From contig CM061914.1 in NCBI GenBank assembly GCA_031002005.1, forward strand, positions 15,982,148 through 16,046,147: DNA of 64,000 nucleotides, read 5' to 3'. Both the position numbers and the translations under genes were made by a program. The notes under the pieces were generated by a model. The model saw only the letters and a program-made list of their open reading frames with translations. It had not been told where the DNA came from and ran no database searches. Shown here in pieces: positions 43,619 to 54,889 of the stretch. Source of the DNA: Vandiemenella viatica. Taxonomy: Eukaryota; Arthropoda; Insecta; Orthoptera; Morabidae. Numbering within the stretch: the stretch's first letter is position 1; the number at the start of each line of letters is the position of its first letter.

Positions 43619-45281
43619 CAGTCAATCTGTTACTTAGTTCTGATTACCAACTCATAAAACAAATAATATTTGCAATGAAAGCTCGATTTATTAATGAAAA
43701 CAGCTCTAATTTGTGACGATGCTGATAAAGTTTTTCACATAAAACAGTGATTTTTGGACTGCAGAATTCCAGATTGTTAAAATTTACCTCCGAGTTTACG
43801 TACTAAAAAATTAAAAGCATAATTTTGTGCTGAAAAGTGCACATATTTTCACATATTTAAGAAAAGTTATATAAGAATGGAGAATTTCTCGGTGTTGTTT
43901 AGACTCAGTTTAGAGAATAGATTTCAGAAATGTATGAAGTTCAGAAATAATTATTGTTATGAGCTAAATATTGTTTATAGAACCAATTTTAGCAGAGCCA
44001 GAAGTTAAAAATATAGCTTAATTGCTGCACACATAAGTAGATGAAGAACTAACAGCAAGTATTCTCCGTGACAATATACCAATATTCAGATGAGATGAAA
44101 TGTTAATTGTGATGATAATGTATATCTAAACCTATCAAAATGTAGTTGTTATTTGTACTATCCATAGGCTACTAGAAAATAATAAATAAATCACAGACAT
44201 TTTTAATGATAAACGGTGCACTCTAGCGACATAAAAATTATGGACATATTTTGAAAAGATTTACTAATTTTATAGATGTGTTATGTACTTGTATTCATTT
44301 AAATCACGTATCAAATCACATAGATCATGTGTTGACTAATTCAGTAGGTTAGAACGATACACAACTTCAAAAATGATAATATAGTTATCGATAAAAATTT
44401 AAGAGACAACGAAATATTGAGGTCCATAGCTTATCAAAGATAATAAAATATTAAGTCAAAACTTGCATAAATTGTACACAAAAGTATATTGAAGCCTTTG
44501 TAAACAAATTTGCTTTGTCGCATCGTGCAAGTTTTAGCCATTTTTTCCACATATTTTCCTTCTGTGGAATGTAAATAAACAAATTGTTTGCCTTTTACAT
44601 GATGTGTTTACACACCGAGGCACAATACACCACTTGTCAACTGTAGAACTCATTTTATCAGCAAACAAACAAAAAAACTGTTGCTTTGCATACAGCCACA
44701 CGACCTGGGATGTAATGTCACAAGAGACGAAATGACAGCTGCTTGCGTTTTGGCGCCAAATTCAAATCGGCATATAAAAATGCAAAATTTTGCAGTTTTA
44801 CATTTTTTTTTTTTTTCAAGAAATAATATATTTTTTTTTTTTTTTTTTTTGGCTATAGTATACACAGGTACAACACTGTCTACTTTCCCAAAATTATTCA
44901 AGTACCTCATTCTTGGACAAATCACCTCCTCCAAGGTAGCTTTCTCTTCATGTGACTCACCTGCATCTAGTGTTCCCTCTATTTTCTACTCCAGATTAGA
45001 TCATTCACCACACATCATGCGCTGTCTGTAGTCTATAAGACCATTCATCAGTTCTAAAATTTTAGAATTTCCAACATCTACAAAGACCTCTAGCTGCAGA
45101 GTTGACCATTCAGTCAGCACACAGGTATTGTATGATACATGTTAAGTTATCCTCGTATATTTTTACTATCATTACATTGTCCAATATTTTGCATTAAAAG
45201 ACTTATTAATTTAATAATGAGTAATCAAAATGCGGCCCTGATCTGCAGTTTATAAAAAGATTGCATGTATACTTAAAACTC
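43619..45281. other. no recognised gene
   Basis: AT-rich, with T-runs at about 44810-44817 and 44830-44850. The minus frame 44650-44934 and plus frame 44681-45031 have no family motif. Confidence 0.4.
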
Positions 45282-45289
45282 CAGTTGTC

Positions 45290-45544
45290 TTTCTTTTTTT
45301 TTTTTTTTTAACTGCTTTACGTCTCTCAACATCGAGGTCTTTAGAGACGGGAAAGGATGGGGGGGGGGCAAGGAATGGGAAGGAATTTGGCCATGGCCTT
45401 TTTAAGGAAGCATCCCGGCATTTGCCTGGAGTGATTTAGGAAACCATGGAAAAGCCAAATCTGGATGCCCGGACGGGGATTCGAACCGCCGTCCTCCCGA
45501 ATGCGAGGCCAGAACGCTAGCCGTTACACCACCACGCTCGGTCA
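45290..45544 (-). mobile_element. SINE subfamily A, antisense, complete
   Basis: T-run tail at the left, body (AAGGAATTTGGCCATGGCCT), box B complement (GGATTCGAACCGCCGTCCTC) and head ending CACGCTCGGTCA. Flanked by CAGTTGTC at 45282-45289 and 45545-45552. Confidence 0.88.
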
Positions 45545-45552
45545 CAGTTGTC

Positions 45553-46921
45553 ACCCCTTCTGTCTGACGTGAACATGACCATTAATAGACTATTGGTGAT
45601 AGACAGCATGTAGTGGCAAATGCATTATCTGTATCCTTGTATTAAAAAATACTCTGTCATCCCAGATCCTGAATACAACTATTATGGTAAAATTAATTTA
45701 TTATTAGAGTAAGTTGTGCAGAGCACATACAGGACACAAGTGTTTTAAACTCTTTTTGGATTTCAACCTTACATCATTTCCAATTACAATACGTTTTAGG
45801 GATTTATATGCATAGCAGTCCAGTTACAGTAGTAGAAATGACCAAATTTAAATCAGAATAGTCACAATAACCAATATTTAGCACAGATTTGAGAAAAACA
45901 TAGGAATGCTCAGAACAATAGAATTTATGTACCTAACCTCTGCCACATAAGAATAGGATGCTAACTTGGAGGAAGACAGAAGGAATGCAATGAATAATTG
46001 CTTTTTAATTGTTTTGATAGGGAAATCAAAATAGCATAAAATGCACAGGAGAAAGGAAAAAGATGATAAACAAAACTAAAAACAATGAAGCATTATCAAC
46101 AAAAATATTAACTTTACAAAATGATAGTTCCTGTTGGAGCAAAGGTAGGAGGAGGATAAACAATGGCTTCAGTTTAAGATGGCACTTGGCTAGAGTAAGT
46201 GAGTGTACGCCTCAGTTGATTGTGTATTGCGCCATGTGCTGGTGAGCATGAGTTTGTCTAAAAACAATATTTGAAAGTGTATTAACAGTTTTAGGAACGA
46301 TGTCAACGACTGTTTGAGAGTGTTGTATGCTCAAACAAGAACTGCGGACAGTGACATAGGGTACTGTGTTGTGTGAATGACCGTTTTATAAATGCTAGAT
46401 CGTATTCACTGCTTAATTGGACCATGCAATCTTCAATCTCCGAAGTTCGATTATAAATCACTCAAAACCTGGTGAGTTTACGACGGTGTATTGTGGAGCA
46501 TACTTGTGAGCTTGTATTTTTTGCGTAATAAATGAGTGATGACTGTTTCTTGAAAAGTTGTTCTATTTATATAAGTGTGACAACTTTCATGACTTTTAGT
46601 ATTTAATTTCGAGTGCAAACTCGTGGCGGCCGGTCAGACAGAATCTACAATTGCTTCAAAGTAATCATAAGTAAGAAAAAATAAATGAACTTGTGTCGTC
46701 GTGCAGTAACTAATTTCAGCAAAAGGAACTGTGCATTTACGGCGTTACAAAGTGTGTAAAGAATCGACACTGGAAGGCAAGAGGGAAAGGATGAGGTATG
46801 TCTAATGCAAAATATAAAGTGGCAGCACAGCTGTGATCACTTAATCTCAGAGGAACTACTGTTCAGGAGGAGGTTTCTGAGAGAACTGTGAAGAAACATT
46901 TATGAAATTGGTGGCATATGT
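45553..46921. other. no recognised gene
   Basis: AT-rich. The GC-richer stretch 46140-46520 holds CCTGGTGAGTTT near 46468, which looks like a splice donor, but no coding exon could be identified. It might be an untranslated first exon or chance. Confidence 0.35.
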
Positions 46922-46925
46922 GGTG

Positions 46926-47799
46926 TGCAACGTTCCCACCCCTCCTCCTAATTAGTTTCCAGCTAATTTATTGATTATTTATTGTCGAACCTCTTTGCCG
47001 AAGATCGACTGCATTCATTCCATCATTTAATCCAGGTAAAGGAGGTGGGACAATTACAAAGAAAAATAAAATTTAGTTAGATGCACCACAATGATTTGAG
47101 TTATATTCTGATAAACTGTACACTCTGACACACTATAGGTTTTCTGTTCAAACACATATATTGAAACCACTAATCAACGTCTTGATAAGACAATTACAAC
47201 TTCCTTCTTCATATACATAATTTACTTTACAAACTGTGAGCGAGAGTGATGTATGGCAGATACACAGAGAGAGAGAAACAGAACATAATATGGGCTTACA
47301 TCATGAACCCTCGTGGAGCGACATCACGAATTAGAACCGCGTAGCACTGGTCAAGACTGAGAGCCTATGGTTCCATTGTGAGGCCTATATAATCCGCACC
47401 TAATGGGATTTGGGTGGGCTGATCTTCTGGGGAGAGTACTACCAACATTGAATCCTTACTTTCCCTTTGGCGAGAGGACCATCTCTGCCAAATGGGAGGG
47501 AACACAGACTTCCACCGATACTACCCCTACCCAATGGGTAACTTTTGTGTTTGTGGGGTGGCTACTGTACCATCCTATCCCCGCCAAACTCTGGGCGCAA
47601 GCAGGGTGCCCTAACTTCTCCAGCATGGCTTAGCCGCCATGACAGTAATCTGTAGCCACTTGAAAATCTTAGAATAAAAAAAAAACTCTTCGCCTCACTC
47701 TCACTAACCAACTGGAATTACTTAATCCTATCCTTATCCTAATTAAATAATACTTCTTAAAGTTCCTAATTATGGCTCTAAATGTCTTATGATATCACA
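46926..47799 (-). mobile_element. solo LTR of the LTR family at 2106-6980
   Basis: Aligns over its whole length with the two LTRs (CAACGTTCCCACCCCTCCTC to ATGTCTTATGATATCACA) but with many more substitutions and small indels, so it is older. GGTG duplications lie at 46922-46925 and 47800-47803. The internal region is absent, as expected after recombination between LTRs. Confidence 0.92.
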
Positions 47800-47803
47800 G
47801 GTG

Positions 47804-48344
47804 GCACATTCATCCTCACCTACAATTTGTTAATAGCAATACCTATGTATGAAGCAAGGCACTTATGGTAAGTTAATCAATAAATCAATTTCACTTAAAT
47901 GAAATAAACATCCAAAGGAGAGAGAAAAACTATTCTATGATCTCATGTGATACACAAATATGACTACAAATTCTTTACAAAGTAACAACCTTTAAACGTA
48001 AACAGGTGATACTGTATTATTTATGTATATCAAACAATATTAATAAGATATTTAAATGAAATAGGTTAAATGCATTTTGATTATATTTTTGTCTCCCAAC
48101 AGTTTACCGTAAGTCTATTACGTTTCAAGTTTTAAAGTAAAAACAACTGTATGCCTTTCAAGGTCTTACAAAGTGTTTTTTGGATGAAACACTGACTGTG
48201 CCAATCAAACAGAATTTTTTTTATTTAACCCATGTAATGAATAACTCTATTGAAATGCTTATTAAGAAATAAAATCTGTTAACATCGCTACAAAACATGC
48301 CAGAGATGATGCTGATGTTCGAAACAGGCATTGCAGAATCTACA
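47804..48344. other. no recognised gene
   Basis: AT-rich; no motif seen. Confidence 0.4.
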
Positions 48345-49111
48345 CTGTCAACATCATAGGAGAAGATATTGATATACTAGTTCTTTTAATAGGACGTACT
48401 CAATCACAACAGCAAAACTTTTTAAAAATAAAATCGGTACGGGTGATGTGGAAACACAAATATATTCGACTAAAAGCTTTGACAAATATCCTTGTTCTTA
48501 GAAACAAATTATTTTTGCATGCCTTTAGTGGGATGGGACACAACATATGCACTTTTTAAAAAGGAAAACTATCAATTATTAAAATGTTGGAGAAACATTG
48601 ATTTGGATCAATCAGCTCACGTTTTTCAGCAAGACAACTATCCTCTAAAAACATTGTTTGAAAATGGAGTATGTGTCTTTTTAGCAATGTAAAAAGCTCC
48701 AAAATCAGAATACAGCATAGGCGATTTTTGATATACACAATTTATCAAATGAGCTAGATTCAACAAATCAGTCCAGTTATCCACTCTTCCACCTACAAGC
48801 GGAGCAACTCGACAACACATCAGTCATGTCTACTATCAGAACCAAACTTGGTTAGGGAATGGGGGTGGATGTTGAAAAATGAAGTTTTAATTGCAATGAA
48901 GGCTGTGGTTAAAATTACGGATGAAGAAAAGTAGAGTTGCAATGATCCTCAGTTTGGGTCAGTGTAATGGACAAGCATGCCTCAACGCTTCATTATAACC
49001 AGATGATCTGGATGAAGAAAGTAAACATGTACCTAAAATCCTCGAAGCTTTAGAACCAAATTTAGTGGATGACGATGATGATGATGATGACGATGATAAT
49101 GAATTAGAAAT
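48345..49111 (+). pseudogene. decayed copy of an insect repeat-family protein (LFLHAFSG motif)
   Basis: The plus-strand pieces, in shifting frames, read GEDIDILVLLIGRTQSQ, NILVLRNKLFLHAFSGMG, then FENGVCVFLAMYKAPKSEYS, IGDFRYTQFIK, STLPPTSGATRQHISHVYYQ. These blocks, in this order, occur in a large family of uncharacterised insect proteins that behave like mobile-element genes (consensus ...LLFLHAFSGCDTTSA...). Here Cys-Asp after FSG is lost, and there are several stops. A (GAT)n run near 49067-49105 encodes an acidic tail. I cannot assign an activity. Confidence 0.65.
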
Positions 49112-50154
49112 TCAAGTTGAGCAACAAGAGAAATACGATGACAAACATGAAATATATTGAGCTGCATACTTGACATAAGCAGTAACAACAACAAAATTCT
49201 TATATATTAACTTGAATTGTAATAGAGTCATGATCAACTATTATAAAATAAAAAAATAATTAAAGTGCATTTACAGTAAGCTATTTCTTTTAAGTATCTT
49301 ATTATTAATATTAAACTAACATAAAATTTATAAATAATATAATGTCCATAAATACAATTTATTAATTAGTAAATAATTATAGTTTTTCATAATTACAACA
49401 TTATTAATAAATAATTAACATTATAAATCAAATTGTCTATTGGATTCTACAGTCAACCTACCGTAAGTAGCGCAATCGTCCGTGCGGCTAAACGCTCCCT
49501 ACTCTCCACGCTCTATCTCAAGAAGGGTTAAACCTATGAAATAATGTCTATAATGAAATTTGTTGAGAATTTTATGCTCTAAAACTTTTGTAATAACTCA
49601 AAATAACATTTAGAGTAAAGGAAGTGAGATATTTGGAAAAAAAAAAAACTTTTTTGTGACCTTTGACCTTGAATATCTTGACTAGTGTACACAAGATTCT
49701 ATGAGACTTTTGAGCCAACTTATAAAATATCAAAACAAAGGTTTATGCAAATTTTCAGCTTGTTATCTTTCATTCTGAGGTTCAATCCTTATTTGACTGG
49801 ACTAATAATGCTCCATGGTTTGGATTCCATTTAAAGTGGTAGGGCATGGAGTAAAGCAACTGGCTGCCCAAACTCTGACCTTTTGACTTAGTGTAGGATC
49901 TAACCAATGTGGACTACGTTAAGTTACCACTTTGCTGTTGTTTTATTCTGGTTGAACAATAATTTTTTTTAAATCGGTGATGATAGCATCTCAATCTCCC
50001 TTGTGAATGAGATCAACATTGTTTGAGATGTGTTGTAACGTACAAAAGCGGTTCTCTAGAACAAGCCAAATAAATAGAAAAATGCATATTACATATATAT
50101 TTTTCCTGTCATCTCTCACTTTCAACAGTTCAAACCAACTGATACCACTTTTTT
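49112..50154. other. no recognised gene
   Basis: Strongly AT-rich (49180-49440), then unassigned sequence. Confidence 0.4.
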
Positions 50155-50497
50155 TTTATTAATTACTAATAAAATTATTTTGCTCTCATGCTCATAAAGA
50201 AAATTACCATAATTGGAAACAGGATGCCACAGATACAGAACAGATCTGACCACAACGTACAGACAGTACATAAATTGTAGAGATAAATCATCCAACAGCT
50301 TAAAAAGATGTGAACAACAAAATGAATTGGAGAAGGAAAGGAGGGTAGGGCAAGCAATTATGTTTGCATTTTATCTAAACACAAAATGGAACCAATTCAC
50401 AGAAACAAATTAGAGCTTTACTCATTTCATAATTAAATCACAAAATATTTACAAACCATTTACAGACACAAATAAAATATTTATATCATGTGTTATA

Positions 50498-50611
50498 TTA
50501 TAAGACACCCCAAACTTCCTCAAAAGCTGAACAGAGTTTAGTACACGTCAGTGCAGCAGACAGTGGATAGTTGCTCACTGATATAGTATCTTCTGTATAG
50601 TCAGCATTTAT
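50498..50611 (-). CDS. EMG1: EMG1/NEP1 last coding exon
   Basis: The minus strand reads, after the acceptor TTTTTATTTTTAG, a 38-codon exon starting INADYTEDTISVSNYPLSAA, then LTCTKLCSAFEEVWGVL and TAA. This is the C-terminus of EMG1 (NEP1), the SPOUT-fold methyltransferase that modifies a conserved 18S rRNA pseudouridine at N1 and assists small-subunit biogenesis in the nucleolus. SNYPLSAALTC forms part of the SAM-binding knot. The exon begins in phase 0 and fits the upstream exon (57442-57650), which ends in phase 0 after HGK. An AATAAA on the minus strand (rc of 50155-50160) is about 340 bp downstream and could end the 3' UTR. No break is visible; the gene appears functional. Confidence 0.92.
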   Translation of the reverse strand: MNADYTEDTISVSNYPLSAALTCTKLCSAFEEVWGVL

Positions 50612-50979
50612 CTAAAAATAAAAACGACAGTACATCAGCACAAACATAATGAAAACTTTAATAACAAGCTCATTGCAAAGGAGCAAAACACACACACTTT
50701 TTCTTCCCACAAGACCTTAATCTCTTCTCAGTGATGTAAGATTAAACTGCATCACTCAGTGAAAATGGGAGCATCATTTGCCCTCATATTTCGAGCCAAC
50801 TAATGAATTATAGCATGAGATTAATAGGTTATGCATCCTTGGTATGAATGTGAATCGATGAAACTAATGTATTGAAGATGGGTACAGGTTGTTTGAAAAT
50901 TGAATATGATGTACGTCTCCCTGGTAAAAGATTAGTGGAAACACCTGTCCATGCAACTGATACAACCACCTCATAAAAT

Positions 50980-51597
50980 GTGGCATGTTTGGCAGACAAA
51001 TTTTATTTCTTACTGAATGTAAGACTTACTAAGCTATTGCTTTCTTTTCTATGTTTAACTTTTCATAAGCTATTTTGCCGTTCTTTTACGTTGTTAGCTT
51101 CTGTTGTAAATTGTACGATGGTCACAACACAGGTAAGCGGCTTGAATTATTGCCAATTCTTGCAGTATGAGGTTGTAGGCTTCATGTGCAGTGTACTGTC
51201 CCTGAAAATCTTCAGAAAATACATTCTAAAATGTTGCTCGTGGTTCAGGTATATTGGCAGGAGAACAGAATATGCAGTTGACAGTGAAGAGCCATCTCAA
51301 TTGCATATGGCAGTCTACTGCAAGAATTCTTTCCATTCAGCATCATTAAAGCTCAGGACAAACTTGCCCAATACCTGTCCACACCATCACCACACTGACA
51401 CTTTTCTTATTGCTGGTGCTCACTCGATTGAAGTTAGTTCAAACACCAGGTTTCATCCGACACATGGCCATCAAAAGATTGGTTTACTTTTTGATGTTGT
51501 GAACCATTGTCAGAGTGGTGGATGTGGAAAAGCATACAGAGAGTTTCAAAATTTCCTGTCCTTTATAACCAAATGTTGTTTTCATGTTTCTGATTGA
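50980..51597 (+). other. 205-codon open frame in EMG1 intron, unrecognised
   Basis: Opens at 50980 on the strand opposite EMG1. It has a hydrophobic, Cys-rich first third (LTKLLLSFLCLTFHKLFCRS), then SEEPSQLHMAVYCKNSFHSA and HHHHTDTFLIAGAHSIEVSS. No domain is recognised. It could be a decayed transposon gene or chance; the length is notable for AT-rich intron sequence. Confidence 0.25.
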
Positions 51598-51639
51598 CTT
51601 AGAAAAGTGTCTTTTTTCTTCAACCTGACTTTGCAAAAT

Positions 51640-52040
51640 GTAAGGAGAGTCCTAGCATTAGGACATTAACAAATCAAAGCTTTGCCAGAGGTGAAGGTCA
51701 ATTTTAAGAATTGAAAAAATTGTAGCCGATACACGGATTTGAACCGGAAACCATTATTTTCTGAATCGCATGCAGCAGCCATCTGAGTTTTACGTTTGTT
51801 TTATGATAGCAAAAATAAATAGTACAGAAAGACAAGTACATTTATTTTATTATGTTTGAATAATTATTTTTCATTACATTTAGATTTGATCTGGTGACTC
51901 AGATGGTTGCAGCATGCGATTGGGATACTGAAGGTCCCCAGTTCAAGTTTCTGTCTCAGCTGTAAGTTTTAAAGACCTAAGATTGACATTCACCTCCGCC
52001 AAAGCTTTGATTTGTTAATGCAAAGATGTTAGGATGCTCT
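51640..52040. repeat. long imperfect inverted repeat built from two tRNA-like SINE copies
   Basis: ATTAACAAATCAAAGCTTTG (about 51666-51685) is matched in inverse by CAAAGCTTTGATTTGTTAAT (about 52001-52020). Further in, the antisense tRNA-like segment CGCATGCAGCAGCCATCTGA (51769-51788) is matched by TCAGATGGTTGCAGCATGCG (51899-51918). The arms are ~150 bp and the spacer ~95 bp. The right arm reads as a tRNA-like head with box B (CCCAGTTCAAGTTTC). The pair is head-to-head and could fold as a hairpin in the EMG1 pre-mRNA. Confidence 0.8.
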
Positions 52041-52516
52041 ATGATTTGTATTTCACGTAAATCTGTAGGTCTTCTTTTCAAATTAGATGGCAACGACAGA
52101 GGAGCACTGCACAGCCGATAAGAAACCCTGTGACTAGAACTTTGAGATCACATGAAATTATTATTATTACTATACAGAATCTTTATGGTCAGTATTTAAA
52201 TTAAATTATTGACAAAAAAAGTGTTAATTGAAAGGAAACTAAAAAAAAGAACACATGTCAAGCGTGAACTGAGTGACGCTTTACATTTCAGAGTGATTAC
52301 ATTGAAACACTTGAGAATCTTTCATTCCAGTATGGTGTGATGATTAGTTAAAACTGCGCTGGGATACTACGAGGGTGAGTCAAATGAAAACCTTAAATTT
52401 GTAATAAAAAATTGAAATTTCGCGCCATTATCCTGTAAGTTGGTAAGCATGCAGAATGGCCTGTAGGTGGCAGCATAGTGCAGATGCACAAATACCGTCG
52501 CAGTATCAGTATAAAG

Positions 52517-53837
52517 ATGGCTGCCCCACCTGAGACTTGCACCAGGAAAGAACAGCATTCTGTTATTCAGTTTTTGAGTAGTGAAGGTGTGAAACCTATT
52601 GAAATACAACGAAGAATGAAGGTTCAGTACGGTGATACATGTTTGTCACAGCAGCAAGTCTACGAATGGAGTAGGAAGTTCACAAATGGTGTGACTTCAG
52701 TGGAAGATGCTCCTCATCCAGGTCAGGCACAACGAGTTGTGACTCCACAGAACATTGCAGTAGTTGAAGCCATAGTGATGGAAAACCGCCGAGTGACACG
52801 GAATGACATTACAGCATGTTTAAAGATTAGTTTTTTTTTTTTTAGTCTGCTTGATATCTCTCTAACAATGAGGTCTTTAGAGACGGGAAAGGATGGGTGG
52901 GCAAGGAATGGGAAGGAATTCGGCCATGGCCTTTTGAAGGAAGCATCCCGGCATTTGCCTGGAGTGATTTGGGAAACCATGGAAAACCCAAATCTGGATG
53001 CCCGGACAGGGATTCGAACCGCCGTCCTCCCGAATGCGAGGCCAGAACGCTAGCCATTACACCACCACGCTCGGTTTAAAGATTAGTCATGGTTCAGCAC
53101 ACCACATTGTGCATGATGTGCTCCAGTTTCACAAATTGTCTGCAAGACGGGTGCCATGGCAGCTGACTCCTGAAATGAGAGAACGACGTGTTGATGCTTG
53201 TGAAGAACTTCTTCGGCGCTTTGAACAAGAAGGTGATGGCTTCCTTGCAAGAATTGTTACTGGGGACGAAACCTGGTTTCACTTCCACCAATCGGAAACG
53301 AAGAGAGCGAGCAAGTAATGGCGCCATTCCTCATCACCAAAACCAAAGAAGTTTTGAACAGAATCAGCAGCAGGGAAGGTTATGCTGACTCTCTACTGGG
53401 ACAAAAAAGGCGTCATTTTGGAGCATTACATGCCTAGAGGGACCACTGTCACCAGTGCATCATACACAGATCCCCTAAAAAATCATCTTCGGCCTACAAT
53501 CAAATCAAAGCGACGTGGATTGCTATCATCAGGTGTCCTTTTGCAACATGACAATGCAAGTCCCCACACTGCCCGTACAACAGTTGCAACAATCACAGAC
53601 CTGCATTTTGAGCGTCTTCCTCATCCACCATACTCACCAGACCTTGCCCCAAGTGATTTCCATATGTTTGGACCATTCAAAGAAGCAATGGGAGGAAATT
53701 TGTTCCGTTCTGATGAAGAGGTACGCCACGCAGTGCATGAGTGGTTGTGCGGACTACCAAAAGAATTTTTTTTTCTAAAGGAATTTATGCACTGGAGGAC
53801 TTGCATTGCGCGTGCGGGAGATTATGTTGAAAAGTGA
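52517..53837 (+). pseudogene. mariner 1 transposase (DD34D), broken by SINE and two stops
   Basis: ATG 52517 begins MAAPPETCTRKEQHSVIQFL, followed by the HTH region (SQQQVYEWSRKFTNG). The SINE plus duplication (256 bp) interrupts at about residue 104. Subtracting 256 keeps the reading frame exactly, so the ORF was open when the SINE arrived. After it: VPWQLTPEMRERRVDACEEL, LARIVTGDETW, then two in-frame stops (about 53316-53318, TAA, and 53355-53357, TGA), then GVILEHYMPRGTT, LLQHDNASPHTART and YSPDLAPSDFHMF to the stop at 53837. All three catalytic Asp are present, and the second and third are 34 residues apart (D34D, mariner signature). Confidence 0.95.
52831..53074 (-). mobile_element. SINE subfamily A inserted in mariner 1
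   Basis: Antisense copy with T-run first and head last (CACCACGCTCGG). A perfect 12-bp duplication, TTTAAAGATTAG, lies at 52819-52830 and 53075-53086, which dates it after mariner 1. It is very close in sequence to the copies at 89-328 and 45290-45544. Confidence 0.97.
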
Positions 53838-54238
53838 TACAGCTTTGTACCACTTCTGCACAATAAATAATATTTAAAAAAATATTTAAGGTTTTCATTT
53901 GACTCACCCTCGTATTATTGTAATAAAAGATCAACCAATGAGTTATAGCGTGAGTCAAGTAAAAAAAAAAAAAGTATTTTAACTTTTGTATATCATAAAG
54001 TACAGTACTATATAACAGAATATGGATGGCAAACCTAGCTATGATGTCCAACTTACTTTTTGAACACTGATTCTATGAAAGAATCACATCAGAACATTAA
54101 AGAAGTTGAAGACTGAGTGGTAACATGACTATCGCATGGACGAGTGTTTATGTGAGGGAGGTGAACTGTCACTTGGCTGACTGTCTGCTCGGACACGGTA
54201 CGGAGCAGTAGCAGCTAAATGTGGCCTGACCTTAATGA

Positions 54239-54655
54239 CTAAATGTAATTATTCTGCAGCTTGAAGAAATGAGTTGCACAGTAATAAATCAACTGTGCGT
54301 AGATAGCCAAATGACTGTGGTCATTCAATATGCAGTAGTAATACTTGGAGGTAATATCTTTCAATGTCAGCTGGATTGATAGTGTAGATTCATCCAAAGC
54401 ACTTAGTGCTTTTTTACGATTATTGTCCTTTTGACAACACAAAATGTTATAGAATTTCATGGTAAATATACTTGCAGGTGGTAATATTTTCATTGCACAA
54501 TTTGAAAAATGCCACGAGTTTGGAACCCTATCAAGCTTAACATCAACTTCTGCCCTGAAAGAAAACATTTTGTTTTCTCGGTAAGTGAACGGGGAGTCAC
54601 TCGACTGTATGAGACCAATGGAATATTTGGAGTTGGTATGGTCACCATATGACAA
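54239..54655 (-). other. 138-codon open frame in EMG1 intron, unrecognised
   Basis: Minus-strand frame on the same strand as EMG1: FSFRAEVDVKLDRVPNSWHF, CCQKDNNRKKALSALDESTL, SIQLTLKDITSKYYYCI. I know no family for it. It may be a decayed transposon gene. No splice context was established. Confidence 0.25.
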
Positions 54656-54889
54656 CAGCTGTTGGGCATGTTAGATAAACAGACTGTCAGAAGATGGCAC
54701 CTTCTATATCCAATATGCAAATACAGTTTCAAAATAATGTTTTTCAATGAAAACATTAATTTAAAACAATTTGTTTATTTTTGTGAGTAGCAGGGAACAT
54801 AATATTCAAAATAATGAATCATCATTTGATGTTGTTTTAGTATCAAGTGTACCAACAAAAAAAAACACCTTTGATAATTATATAAATGA

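Larger units (their letters stand above)
52370..53912 (+). mobile_element. complete mariner 1, interrupted by a SINE
   Basis: Perfect 29-bp inverted terminal repeats begin CGAGGGTGAGTCAAATGAAA at 52370 and end at 53912. TA lies on both sides (52368-52369, 53913-53914). Without the SINE and one duplication the element is 1,287 bp, the usual mariner length. Confidence 0.97.

Noticed and set aside
46060..46520. Untranslated first exon with donor CCTGGTGAGT
   Set aside because: A lone donor-like site without a coding exon or acceptor in range is not enough.
52723..53057. Minus-strand ORFs over mariner 1 and its SINE
   Set aside because: They combine the SINE and antisense transposase; shadows only.
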